A DNA stretch of 64,000 nucleotides from Botryosphaeria dothidea (lineage: Eukaryota > Ascomycota > Dothideomycetes > Botryosphaeriales > Botryosphaeriaceae). Of this stretch, positions 50,112 to 61,173 are shown one piece after another; position 1 is the stretch's first letter, and the number at the start of each line of letters is the position of its first letter. Under the pieces are notes generated by a model that was given only the letters and a program-made list of their open reading frames with translations, had not been told where the DNA came from and made no database searches. The stretch covers positions 124,001 to 188,000 of the forward strand of contig WWBZ02000082.1 of NCBI GenBank assembly GCA_011503125.2. Direction: 5' to 3'. A program made the position numbers and the translations under genes.

Positions 50112-51057
50112 GGCGGCTTGTGAGGCGGCTGAGGGGCAGCGCACTTGGATGGGACCTGTCGACAAGCAACCGCGATTGTTTCTCCCAGCGGACAGCTGCT
50201 CAATGGAATCCCGACACTGACGTCTCGGCCGTGGCACGCCTGCTGCAGCTAGCCGCAATGGAAAAGCGTGCAGCGCATCCGAGGCTGCAGAGAGCAGAAT
50301 GGAAGCAGGCTGGCTCTGGCGATTGCGTGCATATTCTGAGGACTGGAAAGCAACCCCTCCGCAGAGAGGCGAGCTTGGGCTCGGTGCTGGCTGGCTGGCC
50401 GGGCTGCAGGGCCAGACGAGTTTGTGTTACAGAACAACAGCCAATGTCAGGGATGAACGTTGGAGTGAGGTGTGTTGGCGCGCCGCGAATGGAAGGAACA
50501 AGGGGCCGGCATGATTGCAAGCTGACGCCCTGCGGCCCTTCAGCCCTGGGCTGCTTCGCAATCCAAAACTCTATCTGGCCTGTTACAGCCCTGCCAGCCC
50601 CGAGATAGCCTTTCTGCGCTTATATCGACTGTAAAAAAAGCAACAACACCGAGAGCCCGAGGCGCGCGCTAGCCCTGCCGCGCCGCACGTGATACTCATC
50701 CAGATTGCCCGATTGAGGAAAGTACCGAAGTGTTCCATTTTCGTGCCGCATGGCATGCAGCTCCCACCCAGACACCTGTGCGATACGTGGGCTTGACTTC
50801 ATTTGGATCACGTCGTGGCGCCATGGCAGCAAAGACTTCTCAGCAAGCCGTGATGTCGGGTCATGGTAATTGCCTACTGCACGTCGTTATGTACGAGAGG
50901 AAAGTCCGCGTCCAAACAACAATGCCTCCCGAAACTTCAAGGTATCCGGAATACCTTCCAACGCCCGCGCGGCCCGTCACGGAAACGTGGACAAGCTAGC
51001 GCCTCAATATCGTACACGCCGGGTCACCCTTTCTCACCGAGAACCCGGCTCGTAGTG
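50112..51057. other. Intergenic region between the DUF6594-like gene and the NADH dehydrogenase
   Basis: Promoter of the left gene and 3' flank of the right one. No coding or RNA feature seen. Confidence 0.5.
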
Positions 51058-53100
51058 CTAAAAACGAGACACGTCCCTGCCAAACACCCAGTTGATAAAC
51101 CTCGGGGGAAGTCAGCACATAACCCAAAGTGATTCAAAGCCATCGAGGGCGAAACACTTACCAGTAGACGGGAATAAGGACCTTGTTGCGCCAGCTGACG
51201 GCCTTGGTGAGGTAGGCTCCACGCCAGATCAGCCATGCGGCACGACCAGAGACGTTACCGCCGCCGCCACTTTGCATAATGGCGTTCCAGTTGCCAATAT
51301 ACGCCATGACGCCCATGTTCTTCCACGTAAAGCCCTGCCCTTCGATGTCCCTACGGTTGAGTCTCTTGGCGAGCCACACGGCCTTTTGGTTTGCGACCTG
51401 AGCAGTGGCCGGATAACTGGTGCCCTCAATAATTCCACAGTCACCCAGAGCGTACACGTCTTCCATGATTGCCTTCGTTTTGCCTTCCTTGCCAAGTCCC
51501 TGTGGCTCGAGGATGACGCGCAGCTGCTCGTTGGTTACGATGGCTCCAGATTTGGGGTGCTTCTTCACAACCCAAGTGTTTTCCAAATCTTGAACATCCT
51601 GTCCTTGTAGGCTGATTTCACGCTGAGGAAGCGGCTGCACTTTCCCAAGCGCCTGCTCAACAAATGGGTTCATCATAAGTCCCGTACTCCAGACGACCAT
51701 TCCGACGCCGATTTCGCCATCCTCCTTCACTTTGAGGGTCCAGCAACTCTTGGGCTCCTTTACTCCAGGAGAACTTTTTTGGTGAGAAGGGACTCCACGG
51801 CGCAGCTCCTCAACATGGTGGGAAGTCTTTATTTCGATACCCTCCCTTTTGAAAACAGACATGGCATACTTGCCCAGATTCTCATCGAACATGGACAAGA
51901 CCCTGGGTGCAACATCGTAGACCGTGATCCGGTAGAACTTCATCAACTCGGGGTATAGCTTAGATAAGTCTTCCCGGATGATGTCGTGGAGCTCGGCTGA
52001 GAATTCGATTCCAGTAGGGCCACCACCCACAATAGCAAAATTGAGGAGGTTCTTCCGCATCTCGTCCGACGTGGTAGGTAAGGATGCTGTTTCAAAGCCT
52101 GTGCCGGTGTTAGTCTCCCAAGCGCTAAGAAGAAACCCTGTTGAACCTACAAGCAAGCAAACGGTTGCGAATTTTCCTCGCATCACCAACATCCTTCAGG
52201 AACAGCGCATTCTCCTTGACACCCGGGGTACCGAAAGTCTGACTGTAGCACCCCACCGAGATTATGAGCTTATCATATGTCAGATCGAAAAGCTGGCCCT
52301 TCTTCGCCTCTTCAACCTTCTCCGCTCTTCTCTTCTCCTTAGACTCGCTAGCATGACGATCTGCTGTCAGTGCGAGTCCTTGATTCGGGTCATCGACGCC
52401 CTCTTCAATCGTGACAGTTTTGTTCTTGAAATCCACCGAGTCGGCCCATCCTTGGAAGAAGTTCACCGCCGTGCGCCTGCTGCGGATCGGCTCAAGTGCG
52501 GTGCGGAATTCGAGAGTGCCGGTAGAGGTGGAAGCCAACAGTGGTGTGAATACAAAATATGACCGCGGAGAGACGACAACGGCTTGGTATTTCTTTGGGT
52601 CGAGGGAACGGGCGAGAGTGTATCCGGCCCAGCCTACGAACTTGGTTAGTTCTGTACGGAGGTTATAACATTCAAAACCAGTAGCCGGAAGGAACCGGAA
52701 GGCCGTAAGCGGGACACCCGTGACCCTACTCCAGCAGCTTCGCAGTTTGCCTTTGTCATGTCGCGGATGCTTCTCGAGGAGCGTTTTGATTGTCTATCTG
52801 TAGGCTTCTACAGAGCAACTTTTGTGTCTAGAGCACTGCACATAAATTGGAACGTACCTGAGCCGAGAATGACTACCCTTTCTCTGTCTGTCAAGCAATT
52901 GTGTCAGCAATAGAATCTGAACGAGAAAAAAAAAAGCAGCACTTACTGTCCCGACCGTGATCAAGCTGCTGAACAGTAAGGAACCTCCTCTGATCTGCAC
53001 TGGAGGCTATGCGCGGAGCAGTGATCGCTTGGTGAGATGCTGCACCGAGCAACGGTGCAGGCACCCTGCCCAGGCGGCCGCGCTGCAGTGCCATTGACAT
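51058..53100 (-). CDS. Type II (rotenone-insensitive) mitochondrial NADH dehydrogenase
   Basis: Exons complement(52947..53100, 52858..52887, 52151..52633, 51162..52098, 51058..51100) close in phase to 548 residues. The enzyme moves electrons from NADH to ubiquinone without pumping protons, on the inner mitochondrial membrane. The N terminus is Arg/Ala-rich with no acidic run (RGRLGRVPAP, DQRRFLTVQQL), fitting a matrix targeting peptide. The first dinucleotide fold VVILGSGWAGYTLA is built across the 30-nt second exon. The second is FAIVGGGPTGIEFSAEL. VYALGDCG marks the FAD site. The C terminus ends in WRNKVLIPVYWFINWVFGRD, the membrane-anchoring amphipathic end of this family. I see no EF hand, so this is not the calcium-regulated type. 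Internal or external orientation cannot be told from sequence. The third intron is long for this window (224 nt). Confidence 0.92.
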
Positions 53101-53950
53101 TGCGACCGTGGCGCAACACCAATGCAAACACAAACAGCCTTCAGGGAGTCAAGAGCAAAAATAAAGGAGACACTTGCAGCCGGATTGGCGGAGCAGGACG
53201 CAGATTTCCTTAAGAGCAGCGCTAGACAGCTGCGCACAACCAAAAGTCAAGATGACGTATTGCGCAGGCGGATCGGTGTCGCGAGTCAGGGAGCCGCGCA
53301 GCCTTATCGATGGACAGGGTTCTAGATCGCTCGCCGGAAAGCGAGGAGCCGTGAAGCAACAATAAAAATGTACGAATGTGTTTAAATACAAAGGACGGGA
53401 GGATCAACAGAACGCTTTCTGCGCAGGGTCTTCGCAGTCTCGTGCATCTTGTCCGCCACGGAGGCGCCGGCTGACAGCTTCTTATCCTCTCTCCCGGCGA
53501 AGTTCGGAGCAAGCATTGCACGCAAGAGGGCCCGCCTGCCCTCTCCACCGGCGAGATAGTAATCTCAGCCTGGCCACTTCTACTGGCCGCAAAAATGGCC
53601 ACTTCGACTCATCCAACAAATCTTGTACCCGATATCGGTTGCGCAAAGGGTATGGCGCTGCAAACTATGCTCGCTCTGACTCTCGAAATGGCCTGTTTAA
53701 CGGCTCGCGTGAAAAGAGTGGACGGACAAAACGTTGAGACTGTGGAAGCTGCGACGTGTACACGTCCAGCCGAAGCCAGTGCAGTTCAGAATCTCCTGTA
53801 GGCATTACTTGTCTATCCATGATGATCTCGCTTTCTAAAAATGACTCAACGACCGGGTATAACCGTCTACACGAAGCTCCTGTCTAAAGGAACCACAACA
53901 CCCGAGAACTTCCGAGGACTAAAGGAATTGAAGAAAAGGGCTAGCAGTGC
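53101..53950. other. Intergenic region between NADH dehydrogenase and arginase
   Basis: Promoter of the NADH dehydrogenase and 3' flank of arginase. No supported gene. Confidence 0.55.
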
Positions 53951-55098
53951 TTACAGCAGCGTGTCCCCCAACGCACAGCGCACAATGGAGCATCCCGCCC
54001 GAACCGTCTCCGAAGCGCCCTGAAGATCACATTAGACGAGCCATTACCAAGCCATTGATTAGTAGGGAACGTACCGTGGCCTCCAGGCTAGGGTTGACCT
54101 CGACCAGGTCAAGTGCGATGAGGCTGCCCGTCTCGGCAACACACTCAGCGATGTAGTCACCCTCGCGCAGGGTGAGACCACCGCGAACAGGAGTGCCGGT
54201 GCTAGGGGCGAACTGGGGGTCGAGGCTGTCGACATCGAAGGACAGGTGGATGGGAGTGTCACTGCCAATCCAGCCGAGAGCCATATCCATGACCTTGCCG
54301 ATACCGTGCCTGGGACGACACATGTGAGCACTCAGCCGTTGCGGAACTCATGGACTAACTTACTTGTCGATGTCGTGCATGGAGAAAGCCTTGATACCGT
54401 TCTCCCGGAGAATCTTCTTCTCACCCTTGTCGACATCACGAAGGCCAATGTAGACGAGCTTCTTGACGCTGATCATCTGGTCCTCCTTGATCCATCCGAA
54501 CATGTCCTCCTTATCCTCCTTGGCCAGGCCGGTCAAGAAAGCAACAGGCATGCCGTGGATGTTACCGCTGTCCGAGGTCTCGGGAGTGTTGATGTCGGCG
54601 TGCGCATCCACCCAGATGACGGCGATCTCCCGACCGAGCCTCTCGCGGACAGCCTTGGCGGTGCCGGAAATGGAGCCGATGGCGATGGAATGATCACCGC
54701 CTAGGGTCAGCACGCAGCGGCCCTTGCGGGCATGCTCGTAGACCTGTTCGCTCAGCTTGCGGGTGACTGCGCTGACTGCGCGCGGGCACTTCATGCCGCG
54801 GTGGTCAGGGTCCTCCTTGGGCACAACGTCGCCGTAGGTGTGGACCTGGCCATCATAGCTAATCTTGAATTCAAGGTCATCCTTCAGCTGGTCGAGCAGG
54901 CCGGCCTCAATGAGGGCCATGGGCGCGGCATCGACACCCGCTTTCCTCTGACAGCGGGGCGCGTTAGCATGTGCGACAAGCTTATCAAGTCACTGGTCGG
55001 GGGGAAGGTACCTGGCCGCCAGAGAACCCCACAGCAACGACGCCGAGGTCGTCGCGGGTAGGCAGGAACTTGGGCTGGAGAGTGGGCGCGTGCGTCAT
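53951..55098 (-). CDS. CAR1: Arginase
   Basis: Exons complement(55012..55098, 54364..54947, 54075..54309, 53951..54019) close in phase to 324 residues, the usual arginase length. Arginase hydrolyses arginine to ornithine and urea in the cytosol, the first step of arginine catabolism. The manganese-binding motifs are all present: [20 protein letters not shown] and SFDVDSLDP. The substrate-loop [10 protein letters not shown] follows. The N terminus [21 protein letters not shown] is natural, and the last exon gives [15 protein letters not shown]. Introns are 54-64 nt with branch sites such as GCTAACG. Fungal arginase genes are usually induced by arginine. A perfect 15-bp inverted repeat lies 264 bases upstream. 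The CAR1 symbol is by family analogy. Confidence 0.97.
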
Positions 55099-55361
55099 TG
55101 TGAAGCGGGGGAAGGGAGACGAGGGCGACGAGGGTCTTGTTGGCCTCGCAGCGAGCTGAAAGAGGGCGCAGAAGGCTGGGAGGGTATCTTGCGCGGGGTG
55201 CTACACGGGAATGCTGCAAGCGGATTCTGAGCGGACAAAAGCGCCAGCGGTGGGCGGGAGGCTATTTATGCCCCTTTGCGGGTCGGACGGACGCCCATCG
55301 TATCTCTTCGGCTTTACGTAAATGGGCAGGACTGAGTTTTCGCGTTGGTGTTGAATTTCCC

Positions 55362-55406
55362 CTAAGTACAGTTGCAAACGATGTCTCCGGCTGCAACTGT
55401 ACTTAG
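55362..55406. repeat. Perfect 15-bp inverted repeat upstream of arginase
   Basis: The left arm CTAAGTACAGTTGCA (55362-55376) and the right arm TGCAACTGTACTTAG (55392-55406) are exact reverse complements around a 15-nt spacer. It can form a hairpin in RNA or a two-fold protein-binding site in DNA, 264-308 bases before the arginase start codon. Confidence 0.85.
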
Positions 55407-56365
55407 CGGAAGTAGTTTGGAGAGCGAGGCCTGGGCGGCGCCGCACGTTCGCGCTGCGGTGGAGCTCCCTGCCGGACGAAACAAGTCGCAGCCGATGCAA
55501 GCCGCGCTGCGCCCGCCAGACGCGGCAACCACTTCACCGCAACTGCGGCTCCGTGCTCGGCGCTACCCTATCCCCACGCAACCCTGCCCTCCTTCCTCCT
55601 GCCGCTCCTGCTGCTCTGCGCCCTCCTATCCCGCACTTGCTGTCAGCTCCCATGGGTGCCCACTGCGCCTGGTGGCGCCTGTCATCTCTGCGGTGTGCAG
55701 CCGTTTCTTCACGTCCTCGGCGTCATTGCCCGCGCCCTCCCAGAGCCACAAACCCCCAAATCAGGCCGCCTGAGGCTCAATCCGGTCCCAGGCCCATCGC
55801 CCATCGCCCGTCGCCCGCCACCCCACGTCCCCAGAACCAGCATTTCCCCAGGGTGCACGCTCTGGCAAGCTCCGCGGACAGCTTACCGATTCCGCCCTGC
55901 TCAGCGCTTTTTACCCGACCACATGGATCTTCCCGAGAAAGCACTTTCCTTTTTCTGCCGTAAAGCCCGCACCAGCCGCCAGGCACAAGCATGTTGCCCT
56001 GCGCAGGGCTGCGTATCCTCTTGCCTGTGCTGACGTAGTCGGTCATGCTTACGTGCATCTTGTGGCCGGAGAATAAAACGTGCTGCGACTTGCTGCTGCC
56101 CTGTGACGCGCGGGATGATTCGGGATGCAGGAAAGCCAGTCGTTGAAGGTACGTACTCTGCCAAGTAGATGAGCCATCGCATGTAATGCATAGAATGTGA
56201 GCAAAAAGTAGCCAATACAGTAGTCTTTCACTTTTCGGAGGCCTCAGAAAATAGGCGCTGCTCGCGCGAGTATTCCACTTCTGCTGTGCACTACATAGTT
56301 GATTTCTCAAGTAGTTCAATTTTCCGCCGACCAGTGGCTGCCTCTCTTCGCGGATAGTGGTAAAC

Positions 56366-56386
56366 CTATCTATCCATCTATCTATG
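56366..56386. repeat. CTAT microsatellite
   Basis: About five imperfect tetranucleotide units (CTATCTATCCATCTATCTATG), non-coding. Confidence 0.55.
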
Positions 56387-56833
56387 GGTAAGTTCTTAGC
56401 TTTGACGTCAGCTTGAAGGTGCGTTGCCTTTATTAGCGGCCTTTTTTTTTCGTGTGCCTTCTGACATCGCCCTTGCAGTACACATCGCTCTCAGAACCAT
56501 TTCTCAGTAAATTCTCTCAACCGCTATTTGGATGTAAGGCAAATGTGATTACCCATTCTAGTTGTTGGAGGCCCGAAAGTACCTCGAAAGTGCTCGTGGC
56601 TTCCTTTCAGACACGGAAAATATTCAGTCAATGAAGTTCAGTGCACGTTTCATTTCAATATTCAGGTGGGTGGAATCACTTCACGACTAACGCCCTGCAT
56701 CTCCTGGGCCGCGGTCAAAACTTCACTTCTCGCGCGCTTAAGAACTTCCTGTCCCGTCTTCCTCCACTTCCAAAACAAGACCTTCCGACATCGTGCCACG
56801 AGTTCCAGACCGAAACATTTCGCTTCTTGCACA

Positions 56834-57363
56834 ATGGCGCCTTCTGACAACGAGCGGTTCTTTTTCTCCCTCCACAAAGAGCACTACGACTACACCAAAG
56901 AATGGTAGACAAGCCCAGTCTTCGTGCAACAAAGACAACAAAACTGAATCATGATGAACCACCTTTAGGAACGTCCTCCAGAACTTTGTGCGCCTAGCGC
57001 AGAAGCAACACTGGGAGCTCGGCTCTCCCCAGTGGCGCACAAATTGGGTATGTTCTCCTGCCTCGGCCGCGAAAGCCCTCACGCTGACACCCTTCAAACA
57101 GAAATCCTGTTTCGGCCGCATCTACACTAACGTAAGTAACCCGAATCTCCAGTCCTAAAGTGCAAAGTAAGTGACGTGTGATGAATCGCCTTCAGGACCA
57201 GAACCCCTACGTCCCCATCATGCACTCCGGTCGGCGCTTCAAGGACTGCGTCCAGAACTACAACCAGGAGACTGCTCAGGACGACCGCAAGGAGGATCGC
57301 AAGGAGGAGTTTGATCAGATCCGCGAGGGCATTATGTTTCGCGGATGGTCTGCAAAATCTTGA
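56834..57363 (+). CDS. Single-repeat member of a fungal ~61-residue repeat family
   Basis: Exons 56834..56904, 56969..57047, 57102..57131 and 57196..57363 close in phase to 115 residues. The third exon is only 30 nt. The protein contains one copy of the repeat found four times in the next gene: an aromatic start (FFFSLHKEHYDY), VLQNFVRLAQKQHWELGSPQWRTNW, SCFGRIYTNDQNPY. After it comes a charged tail (ETAQDDRKEDRKEEFDQI). Three introns cut the repeat into four pieces. No signal peptide or membrane span. The family is common in filamentous ascomycetes to my knowledge, with unknown function. It lies 699 bases upstream of the four-repeat gene, on the same strand. Confidence 0.8.
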
Positions 57364-58062
57364 TCCGTCGGGTTGCTTTTGCTGCTGTCTGCGCTTGGGA
57401 ACGGGCTTGCCGAATACTAAAATCGTGATCAAAACTTGACCAGAAAAAATAGAGGCGGGATTTTTTCTGGTGGATTCTGCATTTTGGATGGAGAATAATC
57501 AGCGACTTTGGAAAGAGATACTATTTCTGATCAGTCGGCCTGTTGCGAACAGAAAATGCTGGATATTCTTGATGTACGAAAACGAAAGGACCAGAGCCCT
57601 TAAACACCTCGCAGTGCCTCTCTTTTGGACATGGGAGCCGACGAGCTCATATGCACTTGTTGAGATAGGTCGACTAAGGCTCAAGGTCAAGGGAACGGTG
57701 TATGGCTGTGGCAGGTTTGAAACTTTTGGCAACACTGGAAGGACAAGCCGGAATGAATAGAGTCGATATATTTCGGCTATGATAATGATTGTTCGGTCAC
57801 TACAGGGGGGTTTGGCGGTCATCGCTTGAACCCAGGGACTGCATGTATATTTGCCTCCAGCACGAAGAGAAAATGCACTCATTTTCACTCGGTTTGCACC
57901 TTCTTTCCATCGCCTTCCGTGGCTCACAGGACTGAAGAGCCGAAGACCACCCGCCAACCTGTGGGCAGTATATGAACCTGCCACTGCTTCATTACCTAGT
58001 CCTCTCCTTCACTGCGGACACCGACCAGCTTCCATACACCTCAGCCAAGTGCCTCCTCCAAG
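57364..58062. other. Intergenic region between the two repeat-family genes
   Basis: Promoter of the four-repeat gene and 3' flank of the single-repeat gene. No other feature seen. Confidence 0.55.
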
Positions 58063-59406
58063 ATGGCGCCGCCAGGTCCTTGCGAGGGCTCGCCGGTCTT
58101 CTTCACGAACTTCCCAGGCTATATATTCAACGCCTCCGCTACATGCCTCGAGAACTTCAAGGAACTGTCAGCCCAGCGCGGCTGGTCTGTCGGCTCGTCC
58201 AACTGGAATCTCAACTGGCGCAAGTGCTTCGGCCGCAGCTACACTTATGACCAGGATCCTTTGGACACGCCCTCCGAAGACGAAGCTTGCTTCGCGTTCT
58301 TCGAGGCCTTTCCGGACTACCAGGTAGATTGTAATACCACCGTCTTTGAAAACTTTAAGCGCCTGGCCCTCCGCCGCCGTTGGTTTGTAGACTCTCCCAC
58401 CTGGCGCCGCCAGTGGCGCACCTGCTTTGGTTGCGCCTTCAAGATGGACAACCCCTCCGCGATCAGCTTGCAGTCCACCTTCTTCAGCACCTTCCAGGAT
58501 TACCGCATGGACTCCAGCATCGCCATCATTGAAAACTTCAAGCGCCTGGCTCTCCACCGCGGCTGGACCGTTAACTCCACCACCTGGCGTCGCCACTGGC
58601 ACACCTGCTTCGGACGTGCTTACACCGAAGACGAGAATCCCTTCAACAACCATGCGCAATCCACGTACTTCGCCGATTTCCCCAACTACTGCGTCGATCA
58701 CTCCGTTTCGATTCTTGAGAACTTCAAGCGGCTCTCTATCAAGAGCGGCTGGGCCGTCGCGTCACCCATGTGGCTGCGTCAGTGGAGGACCTGCTTCGGC
58801 CGCGAGTACACCGAGCCGGAGAATCCGTTCAGCGAGAGCGACGAGGAGGAGGATAGCGACACTGACTTCGGCGGCTCTAGCGACATCTCAATCGCTTCTA
58901 CCGGCGACCCTGAGGACTTTAGGCCGGTCCCTGCCATCACTCTTGACGCTCAATTCGCGCGCATGGCCCTGGACGACGGTATCGAGGCCGACACTGACGA
59001 GTATGACGAGCTTCGCGCCGCCTTCTATCAAGACGAATTCGGTCGTCTCTTCGGCCGTTCAAAGGATGTGCTGGCGAACTGGCAGAACCTTTGCCGTATC
59101 GCCGGCGTCGAGGTGGGAACCTCTATCACACAGTGCAAGAAGGTTTGTAGCCCATTCCACATTCCGCGATCATACAGATGACGTTGAACGTATGACAATG
59201 TTAACGCCCTCTTCTCTTGCCAGGCTTTCCACTCCGTACACATCAATATCGTCAACATGATCAATTACCAGCGCGGCGCTGAGGAGCTGATCAAGTTCGC
59301 GTCATTCAAGGAGTTCCGCGCGTACACCCTCCGCGGCCGGGTATTTATGAAGAAGAGGGCTAAGGAGAACACGCTCCTTCGCGCTCTTCTACGCAAGCTG
59401 TTCTAG
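58063..59406 (+). CDS. Four-repeat protein of a fungal ~61-residue repeat family
   Basis: Exons 58063..59142 and 59224..59406 encode 420 residues. Four tandem repeats cover residues 12-255. Each has an aromatic opening (FFTNFPGY, FFEAFPDY, FFSTFQDY, YFADFPNY), an ENFKRLA helix with a following GW, then W-rich WRRxWxTCFGRxYT and a D/ENP end. The spacing of the ENF motifs is 66, 61 and 62 residues. An acidic Ser/Asp linker (about 256-285) leads to a C-terminal domain: FYQDEFGRLFG, LANWQNLCRIAGVE, SITQCKKAFHSVHINIVNMI and LLRALLRKLF. That C-terminal domain is shared, as far as I know, by many uncharacterised filamentous-fungal proteins. No signal peptide or membrane span, so probably cytosolic or nuclear. 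The four repeats are intron-free, unlike the neighbouring gene. Function unknown. Confidence 0.85.
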
Positions 59407-59753
59407 TTGAGCGTGCAAGCTGATCTCAGTTCAACGCGTAAAGACTGCTCACCATCCACTGGCACTGAATTCCTGTGTCGGTTCCCAGACGAGCTTCTCT
59501 TGTTTCCACACTTTCTTCGTTTGCCACTGGATCCTGTTTCATCAAATACTCCGATATCATTGTAGGGTAGAGACATTAGGTTTCCAAAGCCAACGATAAA
59601 ATGCCAGGCATTACCAAATATCCATGCATCCTCTTTCGTTGAGCTTTTTGTGATCCAAATCATGAGGTGAATTAGCCGCACACGTAACGCTGGGTGGATA
59701 CGTAAAGTAGAATGGAGCAGAGTGGATATCATTGTGGTGTTACTATAATTACT
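59407..59753. other. Convergent 3' flank between the repeat gene and MRM2
   Basis: 347 bases between two convergent stop codons. Nothing coding seen. Confidence 0.6.
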
Positions 59754-61173
59754 TCAAATCTCGTGGAAGACCTCCTCTTTCGAGGGATCCGGTTTACGCT
59801 TCAGCGCGACGAAGAAGGCCTCCTTGGATTCCTGTAACCCTATGTTAAGACTGCTCATCCATCAATTGTAGAAGACACTTACGCTCCTCGATGACTCGGG
59901 TTTTTCCCGGAAGACCTTCTCGAACATGCGCCTGAGCTTCTTCTCCAGTGCTTTGTCCTCCGAGCCTTGGTAATACTTGCAGACGAAGTTACCACCGGTA
60001 CGTAGCGTGTCGAAGGCGAACGTCAAAGCGGCATAGCAAAGGTCCTGAGCGTAGATAAATCAGCGATTATACTATGCGGGATGAAAGTCAGAATTGCTTA
60101 CCATACTGCCAGCATGGTCTCTAAAGGCCATTCCGCTCGTGTTCATCATCCTAAGATAGGGCTCAGTAATGCTCCTTTTGTGGAAACCGGATGTCTGATC
60201 CCAGGGCTCGGACATATCACTCAGTACAACATCGACCACACGGCCTAGCGCCTCATCCTGCGCTCGTCTGTTCAGCTTCTTTCCAGCGGTCGCCTCCCTC
60301 ACAGCAGAAGCCGCCGCACCATCAGCAGATTCAGCGTGACCCTCAGAAGGACCCTCTTCCTCATCTGCCCTCGCGATCAACGGCGCCCTCTTCTCCCGAT
60401 CGATATACCCCCTCTCCTGCTCCTCCAGCTCCTCTTCCGTACAGCCCTTCCCATCCGCGCCTCCTGCTTCCTCGCCCTCCTCAACCCCGTCCTCACCCTC
60501 CTCTCCCGACCAAATGACCTGCCTCTGCACCGCCCTGCCTCTCTCCGGATCTTGCACATACGCCCTAACCTCCGCCTGCACGGCCTCGCTCAGAAAATTC
60601 CCCTGTATGGTCGACACGCCCCTAGGCGGCTGAGTAGGGATGATGTCGATACCGACGACGCGGCCGCCCGGTTGCGTGCGGTCGATGGCGACCTGCGACC
60701 ACGAGCCCGGAGCATAACCCAGGTCGACGACGGTGGCGCCCGGCTTGAAGAGGCGGTAGCGCTGGTTCATCTGCAAACGCCCGAGGAAAACAAATCGTCA
60801 GTCCCTTGTCATTCCTTGTTTCCCACCGGACCGTCGGTAAACTGCATGGGTCGAAATGGAAGGACGGATCGTCGGGCCGTACCTCGAGGAGCTTGAAGGC
60901 GGCGCGGCTCTTGAGGCCGCGGATTTTGGCCTCCTTGGCGTAGTGGTCACGGGTCTGGCGGCTCTTCCAGATTGTCGAAGAGGAGGCGGGGCGGACGCTG
61001 CTGCGGCGCGGTGTTGTCGAGACCGGTGGGAAGTCATGGCGGAGGGTCGGCGATGCGGAGACGATGCGGCGCGTCGAGCATTGCGATACTCTGCGGCGAC
61101 AGCATGGTGACGAGAGGGACCGGCCGAGCAGGGCGCTGTCAGCCAGCTGGCGTATGAGGCGGAGGGAGAGCAT
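59754..61173 (-). CDS. MRM2: Mitochondrial rRNA 2'-O-ribose methyltransferase (FtsJ/RlmE family)
   Basis: Exons complement(60883..61173, 60102..60770, 60044..59883, 59831..59754) close in phase to 399 residues. MRM2 methylates a uridine in the peptidyl-transferase region of large mitochondrial rRNA. The first 60 residues are Arg/Ser-rich (LRLIRQLADSALLGRSLSS), a mitochondrial targeting peptide. The catalytic tetrad can be placed: Lys in IRGLKSRAAFKLLE, Asp in VLSDMSEPW, Lys in FVCKYYQGSED and Glu in SKEAFFVALKRKP. The SAM site is VVDLGYAPGSWSQVA. About 95 residues of acidic, Glu/Gly/Ala-rich sequence (about 177-270) are inserted between QGNFLS and the Asp motif. S. cerevisiae Mrm2, at about 320 residues, is shorter. 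The gene faces the four-repeat gene tail to tail. Confidence 0.92.

Larger units (their letters stand above)
55099..56833. other. Intergenic region upstream of arginase
   Basis: 1.7 kb. The left part holds the arginase promoter with a perfect inverted repeat at 55362-55406. The middle carries overlapping Pro/Ser-rich open frames I do not support. A TATC-type microsatellite lies near 56366. Confidence 0.55.
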
